Shown: positions 16,832-25,089 of the stretch, piece by piece
How the letters are laid out: each line of letters opens with the position of its first letter
Position numbering within the stretch: the first letter of the stretch is position 1
NCBI GenBank assembly: GCA_963733105.1
Contig: CAVTCB010000024.1
Location: 62,001-126,000, forward strand
Direction of reading: 5' to 3'
Source of the DNA: JAFAYN01 sp963733105
Lineage (GTDB): Bacteria; Gemmatimonadota; Gemmatimonadetes; Longimicrobiales; Longimicrobiaceae
DNA: 64,000 nucleotides
Program-made: the position numbers and the translations under genes
The notes under the pieces: model-generated
Databases searched by the model: none
What the model saw: only the letters and a program-made list of their open reading frames with translations
What the model was told of the DNA's origin: nothing

Positions 16832-19058
16832 CTACGCCCCCACCGGCTCCCCCTGCGGCTCGTAGGCCACGATCTCCCCGGCCATGGCCGAGGCGGCCAC
16901 GGTGTAGGGGGAGGCCAGGTACAGCTGCCCCGGCCCGGAGCGGCCCGGGAAGTTGCGGTTGATGGCGCTGATGGTGACGTCCGTGGGCCTGCGCGACACC
17001 CCCGGGCCCGCGTTGATGCAGGCGCCGCAGGAGGGCTCGATGAAGGTGGCGCCCACCGCCTCGAACACCCGGTCGTATCCCTGCTCCTGGCAGTAGCGCG
17101 TAGACCTCCTGCGAGCCGCACTGGATGAAGAGCTGCACGTGCTCCGGCTTCCGCTCGCCGCGCTCGCGCGTACTCCCGGAGCACGCGGGCGTACATGTCC
17201 ATGTCCTCCTTCTTGCCCGCCGTGCACGAGCCCGCGTAGGCGATGTCGATGCGCACCGTCTCGCCCAGCTCGTCCACGTACATCCCGTTCCCCGGGTCGC
17301 CCGGGAGGGCGATCATGGGCCGGAGCGCGGAGGCGTCGATCTCGATGATCATCACGTACTCCGCGCCCTCGTCCGAGTACAGCCCGTCCACCAGCGCCTC
17401 CGCCTCCTCGCGGCTCATCCCGCGCTGCCCCACCAGGTACTCCACCGCCTTGGCGTCCGGCGCCACGATCCCGGTGAAGGCGCCCACCTCGGCGGCCATG
17501 TTGGTCATGGTGGCGCGCTCGTCCACGGAGAGCGCCTCCACCGCCGGGCCGGCGTACTCGATGATCTGCCCGATGGCGTGCCCGTCCTTGATGTACGGGT
17601 GGCGCAGGATCTCCAGCATGAAGTCCTTGGCCGTCACGTTGTCCGGCTTCTCGCCGTGCACGATCACCTGGAACGACCGCGGCACCTCCACGCGCACGTC
17701 CTTGGTGATCCAGGAGTTGAAGATGGCCGTGGTGCCCACGCCGAACGCCACCGCGCCCGATGGCGCCCGCGTGCGGCGTGTGCGAGTCGGAGCCGATGAT
17801 GACGTGCCCCGGAAGCGCGTAGCTCTCCAGGATCTTGGAGTGGCAGATGGCCTCGGAGCCGTGACGTGCCGCGCCCGCAGCTCGCCGTACAGGCGTGATC
17901 CCCTGCTTCTCGGCGAACTCGCGCTGCTTCACCTCCAGCTGGTTGGCCACGTCCAGCAGCCCGAGCTGCACGCGCTCGGGCGGCATGACGTCCTTGAGGA
18001 AGGTGAGGTGGTCGCGGAAGAAGAGCATCGACTCGGGCTCCAGCACCCGCTCGTCCGGGCCGACCAGCGTCTCGAAGAAGATGGCCGACATCGGCGTGAC
18101 GTACTCGTGCGAGAAGCGGATGTCGGTCTGCACGAAGCCGGAGTCGCCGGGCTGCACCCAGGGCACGCCGATCTCGCCCCGGGACAGGTCGGTGACCCAG
18201 TGCCGGGCGAAGATCTTCTCGGCGATGGTCATGGGCCGGCGGCCGGCGTGCCGCGTCCCTTCGGGGGCGCCCAGGTTGTCGCTGCCCACGTTGGAGGTGG
18301 AGGTGGCGACGAACTGGGCCGCGGCGTAGTCCACGCCCGTGCCCGGCCCGGGCCCGGGGGCGTTCCCCGCGCCGCTCCCGCGCAGCGCCCGCACGTCCTC
18401 GGCGTCCGGGCTCGCGGTGCCGGGGCGGTCGTCGGTGGCAGGAGACGGGCGGGGTGCGCACCGCTCCCTGCAGACGCGCCACGTTGTAGTTGAACAGTCC
18501 GCCGTGCTCGATGATCCCCCGGGTGATCTCGTCCGCGCCCTCCGTGAACTCCGTGAGCGGGATGGTCTCGCCGCTGCGGATGCGGTCGATCAGCTCGAAG
18601 TTGGTGGAGGTGAGGACGCCCAGGTTCTGGCAGTTCTCGCGGTAGATGCGCTCGATGTTCTCGGCGATCACCACGCGCACCCCGGCCATCATCTCGGCGT
18701 AGGGGCTCTGCTCGCGCGAGCTTCCCTTGCCGCGCCGCTTCCCGGACACGGAGGCGACGAAGCCGCCCTTCTTGACGCTCCCCTGCTTGATGGGGAACTC
18801 GCTCCCGGCCTTGAGCCCCAGGTAGGGGAACTCGCCCAGGGTCTCGTCGAAGTAGTAGCAGATGTACGCCGGGGTGATCTCGTCGGTGGAGATGTTGTCC
18901 CGGAGCAGGGAGCGCACCTCGTCGGTCAGCTCCACGTCCTCGCCCTCCAGCTGGCGCCGGACCAGCTCCGGGTCGTCCACCAGGAAGAGGATGCGGCCTT
19001 CGAGGCGGACCTCGGGCGGGAGCTTCTCGATCGTGCGCGTGAGCAGCGAGGGAATCAT
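16832..19058 (-). pseudogene. Aconitase/isopropylmalate dehydratase-family gene broken by several frameshifts
   Basis: Coding similarity runs through all three minus frames. A LeuD-like swivel domain comes first (DNISTDEITPAY, GKGSSREQSPYAEM, about 19058-18440). Then comes the catalytic part: MTIAEKIFARHWVTD, VIIGSDSHTPHAGAIG, YAGSCTAGKKEDMD and EPSCGACINAGPG. The cluster cysteines are all kept. Frame changes lie near 18440, 17865-17900 (two that cancel), 17765, 17160 and 17085. Repaired, the product would have about 740 residues and AcnB-like swivel-first order without the HEAT domain. It would be an iron-sulfur hydro-lyase. Recent decay or local sequence error are both possible. Confidence 0.85.
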
Positions 19059-19186
19059 CGAAAAAACCTGTGTCCTGTGTGCGATTCGGCGGCTGCGGTA
19101 AGATGGACCGAACGGGCGTTCGAGGCAAGCCGGGGCGGGCCTCTCGTCCGCGCTTCCGCCCCTGCCTCCGGGTGTTCCCTGATACC

Positions 19187-19215
19187 TTGAGGAGGCGCCG
19201 CGGGTCCGTTATATT
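19187..19215 (+). promoter_or_regulatory. Promoter of tRNA-Ala
   Basis: TTGAGG (19187-19192) and TATATT (19210-19215) have a 17-bp spacer. The predicted start falls a few bases before the tRNA. Confidence 0.8.
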
Positions 19216-19227
19216 TGCGGCCTGCGA

Positions 19228-19300
19228 GGGGCGTTAGCTCAGCTGGGAGAGCATCCGCTTTGCAAGCGGAAGGTCATCGGTTCGAACCCGATACGCTCCA
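19228..19300 (+). tRNA. tRNA-Ala (anticodon UGC)
   Basis: The 73-nt cloverleaf has acceptor GGGGCGT paired with ACGCTCC, including the G3:U70 pair that identifies alanine tRNAs. It also has a D-loop with AGCTCAGCTGGGAGAGC, anticodon loop TTTGCAA (TGC), T-loop GGTTCGAACCC and discriminator A. The CCA end is not encoded. It stands alone, with no rRNA nearby. Confidence 0.97.
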
Positions 19301-19309
19301 TGAAAGTCA

Positions 19310-19348
19310 AACGGCGGCGGCGTCAGGATTCCTGACGCCGCCGCCGTT
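19310..19348 (+). terminator. Long perfect hairpin downstream of the tRNA
   Basis: A 19-nt inverted repeat (AACGGCGGCGGCGTCAGGA and its exact complement) is centred on one base, 9 nt after the tRNA. No T-run follows, so it is either an intrinsic terminator of weak type or a processing signal. Confidence 0.65.
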
Positions 19349-19383
19349 CGCATCTGCTTCGGACGAGGCAGACGAGGCCCCCC

Positions 19384-19586
19384 TGCAAAACACTCGCTTT
19401 GGGTGTTATATTGTTGCGTCACAGAGAGTTATGTGAGTCGTGAGAAGTCTGGCCCGGACCCTGCACTATACCGGGCCACGTTCGTGGCGAGACCGGAGGG
19501 CCCGGAGGCGGAAAACCCGCGGAAACAAAGGGTTTTCTCCTTCCGGGGCGAGGCTCGCGAGACTGGCATTCAGCAGGAGTGGGTGT
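19384..19586 (+). promoter_or_regulatory. Candidate promoter and long structured leader of the lipoprotein gene
   Basis: TATATT at 19407-19412 is a good -10; the -35 at a 17-bp distance (TGCAAA, 19384-19389) is poor. If used, it gives a leader of about 170 nt. The leader contains a GAAAACCC...GGGTTTTC 8-bp hairpin and two GC hairpins ahead of the AGGAG ribosome-binding site. It matches no riboswitch class I can recognise. Confidence 0.4.
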
Positions 19587-20138
19587 ATGCGTGTCCTCAA
19601 AAGCGTTCTCGTGCTGTCCGCCCTGGTGGGCACCGCCGCCTGCGGAAGCGAGTCGAAGCGGCCCGCGGCCGAAGACCTGAGCTGGCTCGACACGGTCAAC
19701 CTCAGGACGCCGCCGGCGCAGGCCGTGGTCTCCCCGGTGGAGCTGGGGCTGCTGCACACCCCCCACGACTCGTCGGCCGAGGTGGCCAGGGTCGCCACCC
19801 GCGAGGAGCCCGCCGAGGTGGAGAAGCCGGAGCCGCGCTCCACCAGCACCCGCTCCACCGCCCGGCGGACCCGCCGCGCCAGCTCGGGATCGTCGGGCTC
19901 GGGCGGCGGCGGCGAGGTCTACTCCGCGCCCGCGCCGAGGGCGCGCACCGTGGAGGTCAAGCACACCAAGCGTGACGCCGTCATCGGAGCGGCCGCGGGC
20001 GGCGTGATCGGCGCCGTGGCCGGCGGACCCCGCCACCGGGTCAAGGGCGCCGTGATCGGCGCGGCGGTCGGCGGCATCGCGGGCGCGGTGATCGGCAACA
20101 ACGTGGACAAGTCGCGCCGCGTGGTGTACGACTACTGA
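19587..20138 (+). CDS. Glycine-zipper lipoprotein
   Basis: The 183-residue precursor has a lipoprotein signal with lipobox LVGTAAC, so it should be anchored by a lipid at Cys19. The middle is low-complexity and Ser/Arg/Pro-rich. The C-terminal 60 residues form glycine-zipper membrane segments (IGAAAGGVIGAVAGG, IGAAVGGIAGAVIGN) like the Rickettsia 17-kDa antigen family. The start is set by AGGAG nine bases before ATG 19587; a longer frame exists upstream but lacks a signal. The role is probably envelope structure or stress, not further defined. Confidence 0.85.
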   Translation: MRVLKSVLVLSALVGTAACGSESKRPAAEDLSWLDTVNLRTPPAQAVVSPVELGLLHTPHDSSAEVARVATREEPAEVEKPEPRSTSTRSTARRTRRASSGSSGSGGGGEVYSAPAPRARTVEVKHTKRDAVIGAAAGGVIGAVAGGPRHRVKGAVIGAAVGGIAGAVIGNNVDKSRRVVYDY

Positions 20139-20160
20139 GCCGGGCCACCGCGCAGGACGC

Positions 20161-20198
20161 AAGCGCCTCCGCTCCTCCGGGAGCGGGGGCGCTTTCTT
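20161..20198 (+). terminator. Terminator between lipoprotein and GntR genes
   Basis: A stem AAGCGCC-CCGCTCC pairs with GGAGCGG-GGCGCTT, with one mismatch pair, and is followed by TCTTC. It separates the converging genes. Confidence 0.7.
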
Positions 20199-21163
20199 CA
20201 TGGGGGGTCGACGGGGCGCCGGGGGGCGTGCGGCCGCTCCGCCCGCATGTTCAGTCGGATGATGGTCTCGGAGATCTCGCGCGCCGCCTGCGGCGAGATG
20301 GTGGGGGAGTGGGGGATGGCGCGGGGGAGCGGCACCCCCTCCAGGCGGGCCCGCGCGGCGCGGGTGAGGAGGACGGTCCGCTCCGGGCCGAGCGCGGCCA
20401 CCGCGGCCCGGTCGTCCGCCAGGATGACGCGGATCTCGGCCCCCTCCTCCTCCGCCCGCTCCGCGTGCATGGCCCGGATGCGCTCCCCGAACTCGGCGTC
20501 CGTCGCCACCACCACCAGCTCGCCCGCGTCCAGCTCCCGGCGGATCGCCTCCACGATCACCGGGTTCACCGTGAGCACCACCACCGGCTTCCCCAGGGGC
20601 TGCGCCGCGCGGTGCACCGCGTGCGCGTGGAAGCGCGTGGTCACCACGAAGTCCGCCTCGCGGATGCGCTGCTGCAGGCGCAGCAGGTCCTCCTTCCTCC
20701 CCTCCCGCGTGGGGACGCGGACCGGGAGGCACTCCACCCCGAACAGCTCCCGCAGCTCCGCGGTGTACGCCGTGAGCTGGTCCTCGGTGGACTCCACGCA
20801 GGCGGCCCGGAGGTGGGTCTGCACGGTGCAGCGCCGCAGCAGCTCCGGGAGGTCGGCGAGGGGGATCTGGCGCCGCCAGGCGTCGGTGAGCACCCCGGCC
20901 AGCCAGTGCGCCGTCTCGGCCAGCAGCTCCCCCCCCAGCCGCTCCTGGTCGGCCACGTACACCCCGGAGCGGCCCCGCACGTCCACCAGCCCCTCCCCCT
21001 GGAGCCGGCGGTACGCCGCGGCCACCGCGCGGTGGTCCGTCCCCGTGTCGCGGGATACCTCCCGGATGCTCGGGAGCCGGTCGCCCGGGTGGAGGCTCCC
21101 CACGTGGAGGGCGTTGAGGATGCGGTCGCGGATGCGTCCGGTGAGGTCGGGTTGGCTGGCCAT
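20198..21163 (-). CDS. GntR-family transcriptional regulator with unusual C-terminal domain
   Basis: This 321-residue protein has a GntR winged helix at residues 5-75: RIRDRILNALHVGSLHPGDRLPSIREVSRDTG...AVAAAYRRLQGEGLV. The rest is not an aminotransferase, FCD or UTRA domain I recognise. It has alternating beta/alpha segments with VVTTRFHAHAVHRAAQPLGKPVVVL and ELVVVATDAEFGERIRAM, suggesting a periplasmic-binding-like or Rossmann ligand domain. The start at 21163 (MASQPDL) is preferred over an upstream ATG at 21223, since it begins right at the DNA-binding domain. The target is unknown; the CorC-type pair diverges from it. Confidence 0.8.
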   Translation of the reverse strand: MASQPDLTGRIRDRILNALHVGSLHPGDRLPSIREVSRDTGTDHRAVAAAYRRLQGEGLVDVRGRSGVYVADQERLGGELLAETAHWLAGVLTDAWRRQIPLADLPELLRRCTVQTHLRAACVESTEDQLTAYTAELRELFGVECLPVRVPTREGRKEDLLRLQQRIREADFVVTTRFHAHAVHRAAQPLGKPVVVLTVNPVIVEAIRRELDAGELVVVATDAEFGERIRAMHAERAEEEGAEIRVILADDRAAVAALGPERTVLLTRAARARLEGVPLPRAIPHSPTISPQAAREISETIIRLNMRAERPHAPRRPVDPP

Positions 21164-21449
21164 TCGCGTGTGTGCGGACGTTCCCGGCTCGATTCCCGCC
21201 CCCGTACCGCCCTGGGTCGGCACCGGGAGCAGGCGGGGGAACGCTGCGGGAAGTGTGCCCGGCCGGCAAGCCCCCCGCCTCCGGCCGCTCCTTGCGGTGC
21301 GCGGGGGCGGCGTGTACCCTCAGCGGGAGCCGCTCCCTGCCGTCCACGGCGGGAGGGGGTGGCGTGCTCCCTGCATCCGCGGGGGGCGTGACTCACCACA
21401 GGACGGGCGGATTGACCGAAGCAGACGACGTCGCGCACCGGAGGGCGGG

Positions 21450-22763
21450 GTGACGGTCCTACCCTGGATCGTGATCGCGGTCCTGGTCGCGCTGACGGGG
21501 CTGTACGTGGCGGCCGAGTTCGCGGCGGTGAGCGTACGCCGCAGCCGCATCCGCCAGCGCGCGGAGCAGGGCGACGCGCAGGCCCGCCGGCTCCTCCCCA
21601 TCCTGGACGACGGGCGCCGGCTCGACGACTACATCGCCGTGAGCCAGGTGGGGATCACCCTCACCTCCCTGGTGGTGGGGGCGTACTCGCAGGCCACCAT
21701 CGCCGTGCAGCTCCGCCCCCTCTTCGAGCAGGTGGGCGGGCTCGGCCCCGCCGCGGCCCGGTCCACCGCCACGGTGGTGGTGCTGGTGGTCCTCACCATC
21801 TTCTCCATGGTGCTCGGGGAGCTGGTTCCCAAGTCGCTCGCGCTCCAGTACCCCACCCGGACCGCGCTGGCGACGGTCCTCCCCATGAAGTGGTCGCTGG
21901 CGCTCTTCTCGGTGTCCATCCGCCTGCTGAACGGGAGCGGGGCGCTGATCCTCCGCATGCTGGGGATGCGGCAGGTGGGGCACCGCCACATCCACTCCCC
22001 GGAGGAGATCGACCTGCTGATCGTGGAGAGCCGCGACGGTGGGCTCCTGGAGCCGGACGAGCAGCGCCGGCTGCACCGGGCGCTCCAGCTGGGCGTCCGC
22101 CCCGCGCGGCACCTGATGGTCCCCCGTCCGCAGATCGAGGCGCTGGAGATCGCCACGCCCATGGCGGAGGTGGTGCGGATCGTCTCCGAGAGCCCGTACA
22201 CCCGCCTCCCCGTGTACCGGGGCGGAATCGACAGCGTGGTGGGGATGCTGCACACGCGCGACCTCCTCACCCGCTACCTGGAGGGTCGCCCGGCCACGCT
22301 GGAGGAGCTGATCCGCCCCATCCTGATCGTGCACGAGAGCGTCACCGCCGACCGGCTCCTCACCCTGATGAGGGAGCGGCGCAGCCACCAGGCCATCGTG
22401 GCGGACGAGTTCGGCGGGGTGGCGGGGCTGGTGACGCTGGAGGACGTGCTGACCGAGGTGATGGGGGAGGTGGCCGACGAGTTCAAGTCGGCGGACCCGC
22501 GGCCGGAGCGCCTGGACGACGGCCGGGTGCGGCTCCCGGGCTTCCTGCGGCTGGACGAGGCGGCGCCCTGGATCGGGAGGTACCTGGAGGGGGAGGCGGA
22601 CACCATCGGCGGGCGGGTGGTGGAGGAGCTGGGCCACCTCCCGGAGGCGGGAGAGCGGGTGGTCGTCGGCGGGGTGCTCCTGGAGGTGGAGGTGGTGAGC
22701 AACCACGCGGTCGCCTCCGTCATCGCCACCCCCCCCGCCTCCGACGACGGGGAGGACGAATAG
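21450..22763 (+). CDS. CNNM/CorC-HlyC family membrane protein 1
   Basis: The 437-residue protein has an N-terminal DUF21/CNNM membrane domain (about residues 1-190, four hydrophobic segments). It contains GVQIT-like SQVGITLTSL and MVLGELVPKSLAL. Two CBS domains (about 205-330; MVPRPQIEAL, YTRLPVYRG, LVTLEDVLTEVMGEV) and a C-terminal CorC_HlyC transporter-associated domain follow. The family is linked to magnesium/cobalt efflux or tolerance. The GTG start has GGAGG upstream. One base separates it from a paralogue. Confidence 0.9.
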   Translation: MTVLPWIVIAVLVALTGLYVAAEFAAVSVRRSRIRQRAEQGDAQARRLLPILDDGRRLDDYIAVSQVGITLTSLVVGAYSQATIAVQLRPLFEQVGGLGPAAARSTATVVVLVVLTIFSMVLGELVPKSLALQYPTRTALATVLPMKWSLALFSVSIRLLNGSGALILRMLGMRQVGHRHIHSPEEIDLLIVESRDGGLLEPDEQRRLHRALQLGVRPARHLMVPRPQIEALEIATPMAEVVRIVSESPYTRLPVYRGGIDSVVGMLHTRDLLTRYLEGRPATLEELIRPILIVHESVTADRLLTLMRERRSHQAIVADEFGGVAGLVTLEDVLTEVMGEVADEFKSADPRPERLDDGRVRLPGFLRLDEAAPWIGRYLEGEADTIGGRVVEELGHLPEAGERVVVGGVLLEVEVVSNHAVASVIATPPASDDGEDE

Positions 22764-22764
22764 C

Positions 22765-24087
22765 ATGGTCACCGTGGCCGTGATCGTGGTGCTCCTCCTC
22801 CTCAACGCCCTCTTCGTGGCGGCGGAGTTCGCCATCGTGGGAGTGCCGCGGGTGTCGGTGGAGCGGAGGGCCGCCGCGGGGGACCGGGTCGCGAGGACGG
22901 TGCTGCACATCCTGCGCGACCCGGTGCGCCAGGACCGCTACATCGCCACCGCGCAGCTGGGGATCACGGTGGCCAGCCTGGGGCTGGGGATGTACGGCGA
23001 GCACGTGCTGGCCGAGTGGATCGGCCACGCCCTGGTGTCGGCGGGGCTGGGGGACCTCCGCTGGGTGGCGGCGCATACGGTGGCGAGCGTCCTGGCGGTG
23101 GCGATCCTGACCTACTTCCACATCGTGATCGGGGAGATGGTGCCCAAGTCGCTGGCGCTCCAGCAGCCGGAGCGCACGGCGATGTGGGTGACGCGCCCCA
23201 TCCTGTGGATGCAGATGGCCGTCTACCCCGCGATCCTGGCGCTGAACGCGCTGGGGAACGGGCTCCTGCGGCTGGTGGGGATCGACCGCCAGGAGGGGAC
23301 GGGCGAGCACTACCGCACGCCGGAGGAGCTGCAGTTCATCGTCCGCGAGAGCCAGGCGGGGGGGCTCCTGCGCAAGGAGTCGGCGGAGGTGGTGCAGGAG
23401 CTCCTGGAGTGGGGCGACCTGACGGCGGGGGAGGTGATGGTGCCGCGGGTGCGGATCACCGGGATCCCGGTGGGGGCGTCCTTCACGGAGGTGCGGGAGA
23501 TCGTGCGCGGCTCGCCGCACACGCGCTACCCCATCTACCGCGGGAGCCTGGACGACATCGTCGGGATGATCCACATCAAGGACCTGTTCCGCCGCCTGCG
23601 CAACCGCCGCTCGGTGCACGAGAACGACGCCCGCAGCGTCCCCTACGTCCCGGAGACGGCGCTGATCGAGACGGTGCTGTCCGCGATGCGGGAGGCGCGC
23701 AGCCAGCTGGCGGTGGTGATGGACGAGCACGGCGGCACGGCGGGGGTGATCACCCTGGAGGACCTGTTCGAGGAGGTGGTGGGGGAGATCGAGGAGGGCT
23801 CGGCCGTCCACCGCCCGGACGTGCACCGCGCCCCGGACGGCACCCTCCACGTGGCCGGGACGGTGCGGCTGGACGAGGTGGGGGAGGAGCTGGGGCTGGT
23901 GCTGGAGCACGAGGAGGTGGACACGGTGAGCGGCCTGGTCCTCTCCATCCTGGACCGCCCCCCCACGGTGGGCGACGCCGTGGTCTACGACGACGTCCGC
24001 TTCGAGGTGGTGACCGTGGAGGGCCACGGCGTCCGCGAAGCCGCCGTGACCCCGATCGCGCCGCCGCTGGAGGAGGACGAGGAGTAG
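22765..24087 (+). CDS. CNNM/CorC-HlyC family membrane protein 2
   Basis: This 440-residue paralogue of the preceding gene has the same order: CNNM membrane domain (AQLGITVASL, IVIGEMVPKSLAL), CBS pair (GEVMVPRVRITGI, HTRYPIYRG, GVITLEDLFEEVVGEI) and CorC_HlyC domain. Two such proteins in tandem suggest a heteromeric transporter or duplicated function, as inference. The start is ATG 22765, one base after the upstream stop, so they share a transcript. A heptamer array and composite repeat follow. Confidence 0.9.
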   Translation: MVTVAVIVVLLLLNALFVAAEFAIVGVPRVSVERRAAAGDRVARTVLHILRDPVRQDRYIATAQLGITVASLGLGMYGEHVLAEWIGHALVSAGLGDLRWVAAHTVASVLAVAILTYFHIVIGEMVPKSLALQQPERTAMWVTRPILWMQMAVYPAILALNALGNGLLRLVGIDRQEGTGEHYRTPEELQFIVRESQAGGLLRKESAEVVQELLEWGDLTAGEVMVPRVRITGIPVGASFTEVREIVRGSPHTRYPIYRGSLDDIVGMIHIKDLFRRLRNRRSVHENDARSVPYVPETALIETVLSAMREARSQLAVVMDEHGGTAGVITLEDLFEEVVGEIEEGSAVHRPDVHRAPDGTLHVAGTVRLDEVGEELGLVLEHEEVDTVSGLVLSILDRPPTVGDAVVYDDVRFEVVTVEGHGVREAAVTPIAPPLEEDEE

Positions 24088-24094
24088 GGGACCG

Positions 24095-24253
24095 CAGGGG
24101 ACAGGGAACAGGGAACAGGGGACAGCAAGAAGACGGGGCGGCACCGCGATGGTGCCGCCCCGTCGTGTCGTTGCAGTTGCAGTTCCCGCCGTACCCGTAT
24201 GATCCTGTCGGAGGGAGACACCGGGGCGGTTTCCGGTGGCTCACTCCGGGGTG
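24095..24253 (+). repeat. Composite intergenic repeat, copy 2
   Basis: The 258-bp convergent gap holds no gene. At 24097-24124 are four exact 7-mers (GGGGACA, GGGAACA, GGGAACA, GGGGACA), then a perfect 14-bp hairpin (24132-24164). The core at 24183-24253 is shared, inverted, with 9440-9510. Beyond it, degenerate copies of the GCGGTTTCCGGTGGCTCAC-like word recur at about 24223, 24262 and 24300. Confidence 0.8.
24132..24164. terminator. Perfect 14-bp hairpin in the convergent gap
   Basis: GACGGGGCGGCACC and its complement flank a 5-nt loop. No T-run is present. Its position between converging genes suggests bidirectional termination, as part of the composite repeat. Confidence 0.55.
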
Positions 24254-24345
24254 GGGAGACTCGCGCGGTTTGCGAGGCTCACCACCCCCGCGCAGGAGAC
24301 CGGCGCCGTTTGCCGGGCTCCGGAGCGGCCCGCAACCACCAAGCT

Positions 24346-25089
24346 TCAGGGAACCAGCACGAAGTCCACCTTGAAGTACGGAAAGAACTGCGACGACTGC
24401 GGGCGGTTGTCGCTCTTGGCCCCGATCGACCCCGCCAGCCGGAACGCCGGCGAGAACTCGTACTCCGCCACCGGCCCGAACTGGATGGCCTGGTAGTCGT
24501 CGCCGGGGCCGGTCCCCCCGGTCTGCCCCACCACCTCGGCCCCGAAGCGGAACGGCCCCGCCCCCATCCGCTGGAGCCCCCGGAGCTGCCCCCAGAAGTA
24601 CTCCGCGCCCCAGTTGTAGCTGGCAATCGCCTGCCCGGTCTGCGCGCCGGTTCCCCAGTAGTTGGCCTGGAGCGAGGTGACCAGCCCCTCCTCGTTCCCG
24701 CTCGGCCCGCCGAACCCGCCGCCCTCGCCTTCGTCCTCCTCGTCCTGCTGCAGGAACAGGTACCCGGCCGTGGCCTGCACCGCGCCCGTCGCCCACCCCC
24801 AGCGGGGGCCGGCGTACGGCTGGAAGCCCAGGAGGCTGGAGGTCTCGTCCACGCCGGAGGGGATGGTGAGGGAGTAGCCCATCACCCCGCCCACGAACCC
24901 GAGCCCCGGGTTGGTGGTGTTCACCGAGGCGCCGAGGAGGAAGATGGCCAGCTCCTCCGTGTCCACCTCCGCCGCCCCGTACACCACGGGCTGGAGCTGC
25001 GCCTGCACCGCGGCGGGCGCGGCGGCCAGCAGTCCCAGAGCTGCGCACAACAACCCGCTCGCCCTCCTCAACACCAGGGGAAATCGCAT
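24346..25089 (-). CDS. Outer-membrane barrel protein of the synthase locus
   Basis: An internal ATG at 25089, preceded by GGAG, opens with a full signal peptide: RFPLVLRR, Leu/Ala core, cleavage near AVQAQ. The 247-residue product is Gly/aromatic-rich with beta-strand alternation, an acidic loop (QQDEEDEGEGGG) and a closing strand FKVDFVLVP. This is a small outer-membrane barrel; resemblance to BcsS-type proteins is possible but unproved. Its frame is continuous with the synthase upstream, with no stop codon between. I regard it as a separate protein because of the signal peptide. Confidence 0.65.
   Translation of the reverse strand: MRFPLVLRRASGLLCAALGLLAAAPAAVQAQLQPVVYGAAEVDTEELAIFLLGASVNTTNPGLGFVGGVMGYSLTIPSGVDETSSLLGFQPYAGPRWGWATGAVQATAGYLFLQQDEEDEGEGGGFGGPSGNEEGLVTSLQANYWGTGAQTGQAIASYNWGAEYFWGQLRGLQRMGAGPFRFGAEVVGQTGGTGPGDDYQAIQFGPVAEYEFSPAFRLAGSIGAKSDNRPQSSQFFPYFKVDFVLVP

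Noticed and set aside
17243..18493. A 416-codon plus-strand frame over the aconitase-family gene
   Set aside because: It is antisense to clear iron-sulfur hydro-lyase motifs and has no recognisable domain.
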